Source: Oreocharis arfaki (taxonomy: Eukaryota; Chordata; Aves; Passeriformes; Paramythiidae). Taken from it: 64,000 nt of DNA. Below are positions 28,501-43,500 of the stretch, in pieces. The first letter of the stretch is position 1, and every line of letters starts with the position of its first letter. The notes beneath the pieces are model-generated. The model was not told the origin of the DNA. It worked only from the letters and a program-made list of their open reading frames with translations, and searched no databases. The stretch is from positions 62,001 through 126,000 of the forward strand of contig VZRR01007842.1 of assembly GCA_013398015.1 (NCBI GenBank), written 5' to 3'. The position numbers were made by a program, and so were the translations under genes.

Positions 28501-31500
28501 TACTAGAGAATAGGAGGTTAGGGTTTGTTAATAACCCGTTCTTCTTTAATTGACCTGAAGGCTGCTGACAGCACCTCTGTTACAAGAAAAGACCGAGGGA
28601 GCTGGGCCTGTTCAGCCTGGAGAACAGCCAACTGAGAGTATCAATGTATTTAAGTATCTGAAGGGAGGGTGTCAAGAGGATGGATCCAGGCTCTTCTCAG
28701 GGGTCCCTAGCAAAAGGACAAGAGTCAGTGGGCAGAAACTGATGCACAGGAAGTTCCACCTGGATATGAGGAAGAACTTCTTTACTGTGCAGGTGACCAA
28801 GCACTGGGACAGGTTGCCCAGAAAGACTGTGGAGTGTCCCTCAGTGAAGGTATTCAAAAACCATCTGGGCACAATCCTGTGCCATGTGCTCTGCGATGAC
28901 CCTGCTGGAGCAGGGAGGTTGGACCAGAAGTCCCACTGTTGTCCCTTCCAACGTAACCCACTCTGGGATTCTGTGTACTGGGGAGAGCAATATAACTAAT
29001 GATTGGACTCTAAGCTATTTGTGATTTAATAATCACGTCAGGTGCCAGTAACCTTCTGCTCTGCTGTGATTTTATGCTACTTTTACTGTTAGTGTCGTTT
29101 CAAAAAATAATAGTAAAAAAAATTCAAATAATAATAAAGTGGCAGATGGTGCACTCATCAGTTTCCAGCACTGAATAAATGGCTCAAATTAGTCATAGAG
29201 TGGAAATCAAGAAGAGGAGCATTTCACCACTTGCTCAGGGGGTTACCAAGGATGATGAGCATCAGGATCAGAATTATTTGCACAAGCAGATGACAAGTGC
29301 TGGTGTAGGTCATTGTTACGGGGGCACTTGCACTCTGGATGGTGTGAGACTTGCCAGCAGCTCTCAAGGCCTCACCAAGGCATGGCTTTCAGCAGCAGGG
29401 CTGATCCACAGCAGCTGGCATCACAAGCACGGGCTCTTTTGCTTGGCATCTTGTTTCACATAGTATGCTACGCAGCTCAGCAGCCTTGCAGAACTTGGAC
29501 TTGAATGCTTTTTGTCAGCTCCATCTATCTTGTGATGTTTATATAAAGCTCAAGGGGGAGGAGAGTCCCTTTGGAAATAAGGCTTACTGTTTCTTTGCTC
29601 TCTTTAAAATGCCCCAAAGCAGTGTGAAATCTCTGGAGTGAAGGCACTGCCCCACCACAAAATACTTGTGGGATCCCTGGATAGGTGTCAAAAGTCCTGG
29701 TTATTTGTAGGAGGCAATTGAGAATACTGCTGCAGTGTTAGCCTTCAAAAATGCACCAGAAGCATTTTTACAGCTATCACACAGCTACTGCTAAACTCTC
29801 CATGTATGGATGTTCAATATGATCCTATTTGCAAGCTGCCCTGTCTCAGCTGAGGGCGTTGGCTTTCTCTGGTTGTGGAAGAGAGGAATAGGCAGATGGA
29901 TGGATGACTCCTTCAGGGGACACTGTAAAACACCTTTCTTTATGAGTTTCAGGCTCAGTCTGGTTTTTTTACAGACTTTTTTAGATGAGTATTGGTTCAG
30001 CACTGAGAAATGCCATGAAGCAGCTACTTATAAATCTAGTTTTATGTTAGGTATGACCCAAGTTACAGATTTCAGCATGTGTGGGTGGATGGATGGATGG
30101 ATGGATGGATGGATGGATGGATGGATGGATGGATGGATGGATGGATGGATAGCACATCTCAAAATCAATACACAAATGCTGTCAATCGGAACAGGTGTGC
30201 ATCAGAATATTTTCCAAGCAGTCCTTTTCAGGCTAAGGAAAAGCACCAGAGTGCATTGAGGGAATTTCCTCCTCCTCTTTTATTTTTACTTCAGATATTA
30301 ATTTAGTAAGGTAGAATCTTGCAGTGTCCAAGCAAGGAGGCTTTTTGTTGTTGTTGTTGTTTATAACAACAAAGAGCAAGAGAGAGAGACAGCATTAACA
30401 GTAAGAAACGCTTCTTTATTTATGTTTATGGAAGTCAACAGAAGAAAATGGACAGCAATACAAATGCTGTGGCTGAAATTAAGTAAGTCCCAGTTCAACA
30501 AATGGAACATTATTTGCCTGCTTAACTCTTGTTCTTTGCCTGATTGGCCAGGAAAAGTCCCTTGCTCTCCATCCACACTTAGCTCCAGTGCTGTACAAAC
30601 AGCCGGGGGAACTATCGTTGCTGGAAGGGGACAGCTGTGCTGCTTTGATGAATTGGCTATGTCCAGTGTTGGAACAAGGCTGTAGTTTGGATTGGCAGGT
30701 CTGATAGCTCTTTGGCTGTATTTTTATTATTCTCTCCTCCCCTTCAAAGCAGCCTCTATCATTATAGACGGCTACAGCAAAAACATGTCATTCCTCGGAT
30801 GAATAAGCATAAGTTGTGTTAAAAATCTGCTTTGCTTTAAGGGGGCATTGATCAGTAGGGTAGAGACCTCAACTTATCTGATGCTTTTATGTTGATTTGC
30901 CTTTCTTTTTTTATTTTGAAGTACATTTATTGTGTTAAAAACTGATTGAGAAGCAATACCTTAGAGAGCAATACTTTGGGAAGGAAAGCTGCCACATTTA
31001 AACAAGCCTGTAAAATCCATGAATTAAAGGGAAAATTTAAATATTTTGAGCCTCACTGACAGCAGAAACTGAAAATACTGAGATCCTTTTTCAGATAAAA
31101 AGGAAGAGAGGCCATATATTACACAGTGCATAATTCAGCTTTGAATTCAATATGTGTTCCTTGGGAAGTTGTCAGGGTGAAATCTTTAGGAATGACCTAG
31201 TAAGCTGCAATAGTTTCCATGTTCCGTAAGAAAAACAAAACAGACTGAACAAAAAGTAAGAAATTATGCGAACAGCAAGGGACGGGAGTCCTCGAGTTAT
31301 TCTTGTATACTTACAAGTGTGCTGGAAGATTTGTAGATATTGGGGCTAAAAGGGACTGTAAAATCTGGTCTGACTTGCTGTAAATCACAGGCCACAAAAC
31401 TGTTCTACTTCTACCCTTACTTCCATGTGTAATTTGCAAGAAGATGTTAAGTTCTGACTTAAACATGTGAAAGTTGATGAGATCAGTCCTAACCAATCTC

Positions 31501-34500
31501 CTTTCGTCTCCTTCAGTGTTTCATCCCATGATTAGCCATATCGACTGAATACAGATTAAAAAAAAAAAAAAAAAGGCATTTTTCATCCAGATACATTTTT
31601 AAACAAGCTGCAGGTGTGTGAGACATCAGTCCTCGTTTTGTTTCCTTGTGCAGTGGGTTAGTTCTTGGTTACATCTGTGCTGTCCTAATTTAACAGCCAG
31701 GGACTTGAGGACTTCTACTGTGGCTGCTATGGGGTCACCCGGCAACCAGCCCTCACACTCCTCTCAGCCCCACCACTGATGCCTGCCTATTGTCTCCCTG
31801 CACAGAAAATCCTGACCATGATCCCAACTGAGGAGGAAAAGCAGAAGATCCAGGAGGCACAGCTGGCGAATCCTGATGTCCCACTGGGCAGCGCTGAGCA
31901 GTTCCTTCTCACCCTCTCCTCCATCAGCGAACTCTCCGCCAGGCTCCAGCTCTGGGCTTTCAAGATGGACTATGAGACGGTGGAAAAGGTGAGGGAAAGG
32001 AGGGAGTCGGGTGGAGGCTCTTCCGAGGCTTTGCTTAATCTTTCTGTGACCTTGGTGTTATACGGACATTTTGAGGAAATGGTAAATGGGTCACTTTTGT
32101 TTTGGTGGCCAGCCAGGAAACAGCTAAAATGATCCTTCATAATCTCTTCCTTCTATAAAAGAAAATTAAGAGATTATGTCTTCCTTCCTTTAATTAGTCA
32201 GTAATGATACTGAAACAAAGAAGAGGACTAAATCTTTGCCACATCTTCTCCAGATGTTGTTATTCAGGAAACTCTTACCTCAGAGCAATGAGAATTTTTC
32301 TTTGGTAACGATTGAGTGAGGACTACCATATTCAGTCTTATATCATGAGGGTATTGATCTTACATCCATTTGAGCTAAGGAATACACCATCCATTAAGGG
32401 TTTTTTTTGTTTATAGCTCTCAAAATTCTAAACAAAATAAGACAGTTCAGCTTAGTCACAGACAGTTGTGACCACCTTCTCCACGGATGGCATTCATTCG
32501 AAGAACACTATAATAATATAATTGGGGTGTCTGTCAAGAATGATGAATCACGGGCAAAAGTTTTTTAAAAAGAGGGTAAAATTTTAGTGCATAGATGAAA
32601 CAGAATGGAACTGTGTAGGGGATTTCAGGTACTTGCTGCCTTTCACAAGGTCTTTCAGGCATCTCTGCAGAGGAGCTTCCTTCTGGCTGCACTTCTGGTG
32701 CATACCTCAGGCATTGCCCTTAAAGCAGCTCTCTCCTCTACATATTAGTTTTGTATATTTATCTCTGCATACAGGTGTGTATTGAAAAATCATTATAACC
32801 TTGTGTGTGATATGGATTCTAAAAAGTGGGATGAGCTTGTGAAAATGCTGTATGTTTACCTAGCAACGGTTATTTAATGAGTTGTACAACAGTAGATTGA
32901 TGTGCAGATGATACTGTCAAGATTATTCAACCTCTGCCTAATTTTCTTAGATGTTAGGAAATGCAATCACACTAAGCACACTCAGGATTTTTAATTGAAA
33001 TGTTTTAGTCTTAGCCATTTACATTTCTGAATTGTATAGCAAAATACTTGTATCTGGCATGAATATTTTTTGCCTGTTTGTTTGGGTTTTTTTCACTCTG
33101 GTACAGCTATTTATTCTGCTTTGAAGTTACCACAAGGCTAAATTGTACCTTTCATGTAAACTGAGTTAGCTGTAGCTTTTAATCTCCACATACACCTAGA
33201 ATTTCTAGTGTCATCTCAATCAAAAAGCAACATTTGAAGCACTGCTAAAAGCTAAAGAAATTCTGATAGTTTTCCTGATGCTTTGCCACAAAATTAGTTA
33301 ATTTATTGCCAGCTAAAATCCATGTAGAATGGATGCTAGTACAAAATATCTCGAATACTTAAATTACTCAAAGAAGCAATAGCGTTAGTGATGATAAAAC
33401 CAACATTTTTATCCCTATTTGAAGATAGACAGGACTAAGCACAGTACTTAGCATAAAAATGGTAGAGGAAGTAACATGTGATAGCTGTGATAAGGTAAGA
33501 GGAGCATGTGATAAGCCTAGCAGACAAGCACAGATAGGACAGACAGCTTGGGTCTTTGTTGGGTGAGGAGGGAGAAAGGGGATCAGACATCAGGGGTACA
33601 TGGGAGAGCGAGCACCTGGGTGTCTGCAGTAACAAAAGGTTAAGGTCAGAGTTTAAGTTCCAGGTAACCAGTAAGCATGCATGTTGTTTAGACTGAGGGA
33701 AGAGGCTGTGAGCATATTCAGTTTTTTTAAAATTAAGGAATTTGCATTAGTGATTATGGTTATAAGAGAGACCCATGAGCTGCTGGCATTCTTCTGTTTG
33801 TGAAACTGTGTGTTCCTGCAGAAAATCCATCTGAAAAAGGGCAAACCCTTCATGAAACTTGGGTCCCAAAATCACTTAGCTCCACAGTTTTTGCCATTAT
33901 TTTTAGTCTGGCATTTGCTGGATTTTTTCTTTTTAAATCTTATTTTGTAATAAGGAAGATTCATAGCAGTTCAGAATGCGCTCGTATTATTTACCAAGTC
34001 ACACATATATTTTATGTAAGACATGCATGCTATTATTTCCATGAGGCTGGAAGTTTTAGATGGTCTCTGATATCAGCACTGTGAAATACTTGAGTTATTG
34101 GTAAGACCAGGGTTCTCATACATGAGACTTTTCTGCTAACCTGCCAATAACAGTGTTGTGCCTAAGTAGGTCTTAGCTTCAACTCTGACAACCTGAAAGA
34201 AAAGAACATGAATTGTCCAAGAAATGGGTTAAGTGATACATTGTTTATGTTCATGAAAAGCTTTCCAGGCATGAGAGAAATCATCTTTCTTAGCTTCAAT
34301 TTAATTAACTAAAGCAAGACAGGGTACGTTTCTAGGGAGCATCCTCAGACTATGAGGGGCTGAATTGGATGAATGAATACTCACTCTTTGTTCTCTATAG
34401 AAAGTAAAAAAAGAAAAAACCCTTTCCAAATTATTTGCTTGATAATGTGTATGCTGCTTTGAAATGTTAACTGAAGTGCCTACTGAAGGTCATTAGGGGA

Positions 34501-37500
34501 ACAATTATTTTTCTCACCTTTCTTTTTGGTATCGTAATGTAAATGCACAGACAAAAGAGGTAAAAAAAAATACGTTGTGTTGCTACTCGTTCCTCATATG
34601 GAACTATTTATGATGCAGATATTGTGAAATTTTATTATCTCAAAGGGTCTTAGAAAAGGGAATAGAAACTTTGGTTGTCCTAAATAAGATTTTTTTAAAT
34701 TAAGATGACTGCAGACAAATATATCCTTTTTGCTGACAACTTAAATGGTCATGGAAGTAATATAAGCAGGTGTAGAAAAGAGAAAAGTACGATTAGTTGA
34801 GTTCATTTGTACATGTGCATCAAATATTTATCAGGCATTATGAGATGTCTTTGAGATAGTAGTTCTGGACCAATCCTCAAATTTCATTCAATCCTAATTT
34901 TTAGCTGAAAAATAAAAATGTGGTATACAAGGATATGAGGTAGCTCTGCCTTATCCATCTTCCCTGTTTAGGTAGAAGGTGAGTTTTATAGGAAGCAGGA
35001 GTGGGTAAATTTGAAAAAAAACTGAAATTTGTCAGTTTTTTCAGTATCTTGCACACTCTTTTTTATTATTGTTCAGTCCTACGATAAAATAAGAAACAAA
35101 GAGTAATTATAAAAGTGTACTATATGCAAGAAAGTCTAAGCTCAGATAATTTGTCTAAATAGCTAAATGAAGGGCTCAGTATGGCCTGCTATGGAAGCCT
35201 GTTATGCCACCTTTTTATTCACCTGGTGAATATTTTAAATTAATCTTCTAGGAAATTTTTTTTTGTCAGGTTGAAAATTGATCCAAGTAAAATAGTTCAG
35301 AAGCCCATGTTCACCACAGATGCAGAGCAGTTTGATTCATCCCACAATGCAACAAAACAAACTAAATCAACCCTGACTTTAAAGCAACTCAAAGAATACT
35401 TTGCAGCAGTTTCATTATTTTAGTTCACCTTGACAAAGCCTTGGATTATTTAGCACCTCTCCTCTGGTGTATCAACTACTTAGCTCACTGTCTCATCTCT
35501 TAATTTGTCTTGGATTTGCCATATTCTTTTCAAGAGACAAATTGTTCTGTAGTGACTTGAAATGTGTTTCATTCAGCTTTTATGGTAAAATATCACTACA
35601 GTTGTTGAAGGAACCATTTTATGTCTACAAGAAAGTGAAGTTCTCCATTACTTTGCCTCTTAGTCTAAAATAGCAGCTTAATTTTGGCTTTTTGGCTCAT
35701 AAAGAGTACAACCACTTGGGAAACTGGGAAAAAAAGTCTCCCTACCCATGGCAGAGGGGTTGGAACTGGATGATCTTCAGCTCTTTTCCAACACAGACCG
35801 TTCTATGAATCTGTGAAAAGAATGCTGCTCACGGATGCTTAGAATGGCATTTGAAGATAGAAACAATGTGCACTGTTACTGTGCATACAAAATAAATAAC
35901 CCTGGGCCTCACACAGAGACACAGAAATAAGCTCCGTCAACTCAATTACCCTCACTCTCTTCCTTTGAACTCTCTGGTGTAGTTCACTTCCTGAGGTAAT
36001 GGAACAGAATTTATGATTTCAAGCCTTATCAGTATGCATATCTATACTCGGGTAACATGTGTGGATGGAAGATGCATTAAATTAAAGGATTAAAATGAGA
36101 CTACTTGTAAAGCTTGATGTTTACAGCAGATTTTTTGTTTTCAGTCTTTAATCCTCACAAGCACAAAACCATATCTAAAATACAGAAGTGGCCATCGTTT
36201 AAAGAAAGCTGTAGGGTCAAGCTACAAATGTCAAGTCAGCAGAGTTTCTAACTTTTTTCAGTTTTTGTTCAAAGATTAGGAAAAAGAGTTTTAAGAAGCT
36301 TTTTTATCAGTTGGGGCTTGGGTGTGTTCATGCATTTCACTGAAATGTAGCCGCATCCTCCTGTTTGGAATCACAGGATAGTCCCCAGGACAAGTAAGGC
36401 AATTGCATACATAAAGGAACAACAGTAGGAAAATATTTTATGTATTTTTTTGCTGTCCTTGCATGTGATTTATTAGCTGGAACGTGGAAGAAAGCCAGCA
36501 CACATGGCCAGTTTACACTCTGCAAGACGCCAGTTCAGGAACTTTTTGCAGCAATTAATCTAAACAATAGAATTAAAAACTAACCTTCACTTTCTTGTTT
36601 CTGTTCTTATGGTAGGAAGTTGCAGAACCACTGCTAGACCTGAAGGAGGGAATGGACCAACTGGAGCACAATAAAACTTTGGGATTTATCCTTTCTACTC
36701 TACTAGCCATTGGGAATTTTCTGAACGGAACCAATGTAAGCCTGATGTCCCAGCATCCCCCTGCAGCTTTTTCCTTCAAAAAACAGAAGTCAAAACCATT
36801 ATAAAAATTGCAACCCACTACTTATTTTGTACCAGAAAAGTAATTTAGGGAATAGAATGTGCTTTATTGTGTGTTAGGGTGCTCTTTGCCTCTTTCAGCA
36901 TAATCTGGAGGAAATGTGGAGCTAAGCACTCTTCTAGTGTAACTCCCTTAAGTGTCGTGTGGATCACAGAATATCGAATTGTGAGAACTGTGTCGTGGGT
37001 CATTTCACTGCAGATGGACTCATTTTAGGCCTAGTCTTCAGCAAGTTAAAATTTTATAAAAGCAATAAGTTTCCTCTCGTGTAGGATTATTTGTCTTTCC
37101 CATCTGTCCCTCACTGGTCATCGGTTTTGTCTACTAATATGCATGGGAAGGAGTAAGCATTTTTATTTTTAATTTCTTCCTTTTTTTTTTCCCTTTACAG
37201 GCCAAAGCTTTTGAGTTGAGCTACCTCGAGAAGGTTCCAGAAGTCAAGGACACAGTGCACAAACAGTCCCTCCTGCACCACGTCTGCACTATGGTGGTAG
37301 AAAAGTTCCCAGACAGCACTGATCTTTATTCAGAGATTGGGGCCATCACTAGGTCAGCCAAGGTATGTCCAGTAGGTAAATACATCTATATGTACATTTT
37401 TATAACACCTCTTTGAAGGGAAATATTTAAGATTTTATTCTATTCTTTGATTTTTTTGATCCTCCCTGGTTGCATCACTATTTATGAATGTGTGCTCATT

Positions 37501-40500
37501 GTGTCATTTGCACTGAATTTTAAAGATGCCAGTACCCCTCTTCTGAACTTTATTTCTGTCTGTCAGGTGATTGCCTCATCAGTGCACTCTTAGGCAGCCA
37601 TTACTAATGACAGCCATGTTAATGTTATGTACATTATTAATGTATATAACTATTAGGAACTATTTTCAGGTTAAAACTTTATTTGACCAGTATCTTCAAA
37701 TACATTTATTCTGTGGTTTGGGGGAATCTCTTTTTTAAGGCGGATGCCCGATTGTATTTTAAATCCAATGGAAGGAATGAATTTTTTACTAACAGAATTG
37801 TTTCCAGAATTGAAGTGTCCTGGAAATACTTGGTTTAACTCAGGATCACAGAATAGTTGGGGTTGTTCAGGACCTCAGCATGTCACTTAGTCCAATGCCC
37901 TGCTAAAGCAGGTTCTCTCAGAGCAGCTTGCAGAACAAGTCCAGGCAGGTTTTGAGCATCTCCAGAGGAGGTGACTCCACAGCCTGTCTGGGCGGCCTGT
38001 TCCAGTGCTCTGTCAGCCCCAAAGTAAAGTTTTCTGCATTTTAGTACTCCTTTTCAGTCCTCCACTTGAAAATAATGTTCATGGTTAGGAGTTAGGGAAC
38101 ATAAATAGAAATAAAGGAAACTTGTGGCAGCACCTCTTGTCAAAAAGTGGTAACCCCCTGCTTAATGCATGGATCAGGTCAATGGCTTGATGTGGCATGG
38201 AGATGATTTATTACTGCTGCCAGTAAGCATGATGGAAACACTGTAAAAGCACTCTTGAACCTCTTGGAGTGTGAGATTTCATGAATAACCCTTAAAAAAC
38301 AGTACGTTGCTTGATTAATGGAGTAAACATGGGAGACAGCAAATATAAAAGTTCTGTTCAGGAGTCATGTCTCATGTGGAACTGATAATAATTACAGCAG
38401 ATAATTAGAGTATCCATCTAGTCCAGTGTCTTGATTCAGACAGTGGCCAATACCAGCTGCTTGACAGAAGAGCACAGGAAGTTTCTAAGGGGATGAAAGA
38501 TTTCTCCTAGAAAAATGTTGTTTCATGAGCCGTAATTCTCGTTATGTGCATCAACTAGAGTAATGATTTCTTTTCCAAAGACCACCTTATTTGGATGTTG
38601 AGAGAGGAGCTGGAGGAGGTGGGGGCAAATCCTGTATAATACAGGGGGCTTTTTAAACTGCAAAAATGAAATCTTATTTTGGCTCCTAGTGCCGTTCTTG
38701 CAACAATGAATTCATAATCTGTTTCTTTCTGCTGTTCAATTTGCCAGTTTCAGGATTTACTGTCTGAATATACTGAACAGTCAAAATATTTTTTTCTCTC
38801 TATTTAGCAGAATAACTTAGATTGGAAAGGATCTCTGAAGGTCGTGTGATCCATCACCCTTTTCAGTGCAAGACCAAATTAAACTAGGCTGCTCAGATCC
38901 TTGTCTAAGTCTTAAATGGTCCTTCTACATCTTTTTTTTATGAGACCATTTCCACACTTTTCCTCCATCTTCCTTTTTTAGAATGTGTTAAACAATAGTA
39001 AGCACAGTATTCCAGCCTCTCCTTATCAATGTTATATCTTACTGTGTCTGTTCATTCTGCTTCTGCTACCTTTTGTTAGATGTCCTGAGGTTTTCTTTGT
39101 GCTCTTTGGCTGCTGCTACCTGTTGGACACCCGTTGTCCCAGGGCAGTTCACAAGGACATCCAGGCAGTCTCCTGAGCTGATGGAGCATTCAGAACTCTC
39201 AAAGGAGTCAGATGCTGCAGGACACTGTGCACTTCCTTGCAGTCTACAACACTGCCTGTGATCTGCTGAAGAAGATTTACTGCTTATCTCTCAAACCCCT
39301 GATAATCTTCAGTGAGGACTAATCTGAATAATTTCCTGCCATCTGTAGATTTTACCCTCTGGATGTGCTTCCTCGTTTCCAGATAATTTTGACATACAAA
39401 GTGCAAACCATGAGACACCTACTGTTAACCCTGTCAACAAATGAGAATCAATGTGTGTTCCTTCTTTTCTTTTGCCCTCTTCACCTCACACTTCATAGGT
39501 GCCCTCCCATGAGGCTCTTGAAAAGATTTTGAAATCTAGTTTTCTGTACTTACTCTTACCTATTCCCTATTTTATAAACATTCAGAATATAGTGGTTATT
39601 TTGATGTATTAAGTTTCCTGTCACTCATCCTTTCAGCTCAGCTACCTGATGCAGTAATAAAACCTGGACCTCTGCATCAACTTTGCTGCTTTTTTAGGGA
39701 TAGTGAAGCTTTTGCTATCCTCTGATTCTCTAAGTTACCCAGTACAGCTTTATACATATTCATACTCATTTTAGCAAGCGGCTCAATTTCTTCATTTTAA
39801 TTGATGTCAGAATTATGGTATTCTACTTGTTTACTGCTTTGTAAGATATCATCTCTCTCCAACATGCGTTTCTGCTAGTAAGGTTTCAAACCTTGCTACT
39901 AGTTCACAGCTATTAAAAATATAATACAAAAAAATGAAAGGAGGACCAGAAGAACACCAACATCCTCTGTGGTGAAGTTGGATGAAAAAAGTCATCTTGC
40001 TTCCTTTCTCTAATTTTTGTCTTCCTCAGTTTCTTTCATCCCCAGTGATCCAGGATGTCCTACATATTTTCTTTTTTTTTTTTTGATACCATAAAGGAAT
40101 TTGTGGCTTTTGTTTTATATCCTTAGATATTTTCTCTTTAGATTCCATCTCTTTTCTCCTAGTTTTCCTTTTGTACAGCCTATGTTTAGGATCTGGTTTA
40201 TTGCCTTCAGTAAGTTTGGTTTCTCATGTTTGGAAGATTTTAACTTTCTCTTATGTTTTTGTTTTCATTTTTAATTTGAGTGATTCTTACTTTCTTAGCA
40301 TTTAGGTATATTGGTTTCTCATTTCCAGCTTCTTCTCTTTGTTAAGAAGTTATTTCCCTTTTTCCTTAGACTGGAAATCTAAACTATTATTTATAGTTTA
40401 AACTAATCTAAACTATTAACTATTTTTTAGTTAATCACTAAAAAGAAAAATTACTGCAAAAGAGAAGAGCCTTTGTTTTCCAAAATCCTCACCATCACGG

Positions 40501-43500
40501 ATGGTATACTCTCAAGTGGATCTTCTGTTTTTCAGTCATAGAGAGTAGAAGGAAGCTTAACCTACTGCTGTCACTTAAAAAAAAAAAAATTAGGTCTAAG
40601 AGCGTGCAAAATTGAGCACAGTCTTTCAGTCTGTGGTTTGCTGCTCCAGTGGCCCTGCCCAAAGCGGATGAAAATCTGAAAAGGCCAGACAAAATCACAT
40701 TAAGAGAAATGATAGCCTTAACCTTCCCCGTGTCGCCCAAGGTCTCCCTCCTTGGGATGTTCCTGCATGTGTTAAACCGCTGATGGATTACTGTAACAAG
40801 CTCTATTCCCACTTGATCGTAGCTGCCACAAATCAAAGAGTTAGGACATGGAAGCCATCCAAGCTGCCCTCTTCAAGGGAATGTTCACAGACAAGGCGAA
40901 ATCTTGGTTTAGGAAAGCTGACAGGAAAGGAGAACTAATATTTCACTGTGGATTAGGCTGTATTTTGAGCTCCATTTTGCCTACAAACATCTTTCAGAAA
41001 CCACAAAGGCTAAACAATTTCCATCCTGTAGATAAACAGAGATGCCCCTTCCCCTGAAATGCACATCATATAAGAATTTCCTGAGCCTTAGTTCATGAAA
41101 AAAACCCAAAAGCATAAGGAAAACAGGCTGCCTCACCAAAAAGGAGGTAGAAAGACAAGAAACAAAACAGTATAGACTATGAAAAAATTCTGGCTTTTTA
41201 AGGAAGGACTGAAGTCATAAACGGCACCAAAAAAAACCAGACACAAGTGAAAAAATTAAAGAAAAAATATAATTCTAGATAAATAAAAGCATTTATAAAA
41301 TCATGCACAGCACTGATTATTTAGTAACCCATGATTAAAATCACTTGCCCTTTTTATTTTCTTACATACTTTAAGTTGTTTTTTTCCCAGAAGTTGTAGC
41401 AGAACTGCTGTGCCTAATACTGAAGCAGACTCTCAGATTTCTGCAGTTAAACTCAGTTTTGTTCCTAGAAATTTTCTTAAGGAGGTGTTGCCTCACCCCC
41501 AGTATCTTCTCTGTTAGTGAATAAAAAATGAGTCCTTATTAAAAATGTTCATCTTCTCTCTCTAGCCCATAAATATTTACCCTGTGCATCTGAAAGCTGG
41601 CCAGCTCCATAGAGTAAACTGTAATTGTCATTTCTTCCCCTGATTTTAATTTACTTACAAGTTGTTAAACTTCTGTCTGGTTTTTAACCCCTGCAGCAAG
41701 ACAGTTGGGCACAGGACCCTTGCAGCTACTAGGCAGTGGAGAAGCAGGCAGAAATTGAAAGTAAGAAATAGGAAATGTTAGCAGCACAGGAGGGGGCAAG
41801 GATTGCTGGTAGGAAAGAACTTACGGTGATGCTAAGGTGTACACAGGGGAGAATGAAGCCTGCAGCTGCCTGCTCTCCAAGGAACTTGGCAGGGAGGCAT
41901 GAGGAGAAAGGAGCTGGCTGGAACAGAAGTGCAATTTGACATGCTGTAGCTTCTGCCTGATACACTGGAAAGCAGAGAAAGGGTAAAAAAAATTTTAAAA
42001 AGGTAGGGAAGATCATGCTGCCTCCTGTACTCTTTCAGTGGGGTTTCTCATGTCTGGCTTGACAGAAAGTATTTGTGTGCAGTTATCATTCAAGTATGTT
42101 TTCCCTACATTAATTCAAACAAAAATAAACGCCAAAAGTCAAATAATTTTCCATGGAAAAAAAGAAGTCCAGGAATGCAAGGTTTCTTGCAGTCATTCCT
42201 TGAGATGCCAACAGCTGCCCCAGATCCTGGCATGGGTTTGCAGGAGCAGAGGTGAAAGCAGAGCAGGGAAAGGCAGATCCTGTTGGCTGCATGGCTTACT
42301 GGGGCAAGGGGGAAGGAGCTTCCATGGCAAATGAGACTCTGAGGTTCTGTCTCAAAGAGAGCAGATGAAGTTTAGTACATGTGCCTGATGGCACTGTGGT
42401 GTTTCAATAACATTCCAGGTGAAATGACTGCAGGAATTGTTGCAGCTGACATAACACCTTCTGAAGGGACCTATGTCACCAATGTGTGGTGTTGCTCCCT
42501 CTTGTCCCAGATTGTGGGATCTGCCATAGAGCATCTGCAAAAAGATCCCGTGTAGTTAGGATATTGTTTAATGAAGGAAAATGCAGTAGAGATGTGTATA
42601 TAATTGGGCAGACTCATCTGGTCATACCTCAGCAAGCACCTCTGCCACCTCTGTCCTTTAATTTTTCATTAGTGGGTTGATTCAGGTGTTCTCATTTCCA
42701 AAATTATTTTTGCAGGATACCACCTCTTACCCTAGAATTAGAAATGACTGGGCAGAACCTTCTTTATATATTGCTTACTTTTGGGAGCTGGCATCTATCT
42801 CTCTTGAAATGCATGCCCACAGTGTGCAAGTCAGACTAACGGTGGTCTTGGGATAATTCTTTTGACACTTGGTGAAGGAAGCCAGTCTGGAAATATTAGA
42901 GGAGACAGAGTTTAGAACATACGCCATAGAAGGTCGCTGCTTTCAGATGACAGTGTGTTTGCAAGGAGCAATTCTCAGAATTTCCTTTGGCGCTGAACCA
43001 ACTCAGGGAAAGAGGAAGATTTCATGTTCCCTGCCAGAATGCATCCCTGTAATAATGTGAGAATGAACGGTCTGACCCTAAATTATAAACAGCTCAGACT
43101 AGACTGTGGTCTGCTGCAGAAACTGTCTTGAACTTTGAAAAGAGAAAACTTGTGTGTGGTTATGTATATCTTTCTATGAGGTACAATAAAATAGTTGTCA
43201 TTTTTTTGTGAGCTTAAGGCAACATTTGTCATTGTGAAAGCATCAATCTTCTTTTTAATGCACCTTGTGACTAAGACAAAAATGCAGAGATCCAGGTTTT
43301 CCTTAGGAAATAACTGGATTTTATATGTTCACCACTAAAAGAAACAAGCTATAGCAATAAACAATAGAGTATCAAACAATAGAAATCTTATACAAGCATG
43401 CTGAGGCCATGTAATAAGTTATTCAGTGGCCTTCAGAAGAAAACTTTGGATACAGTGATTTTGAAAAGATGTGCTTCATCAGTTTCCATTCATTTACTTG

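Larger units (their letters stand above)
23502..31805 (+). other. FHOD3: FHOD3 intron, 8.3 kb
   Basis: Contains a recognisable CR1 3' end (28573-28975), the (GGAT)16 microsatellite (30087-30150), an older CR1-like piece in reverse (31331-31490) and a poly(A) run at 31558-31574. The remainder is unassigned AT-rich intron. Confidence 0.8.

Noticed and set aside
29810..30306. ORFs with GWMDGWMD repeats
   Set aside because: They are translations of the GGAT microsatellite.
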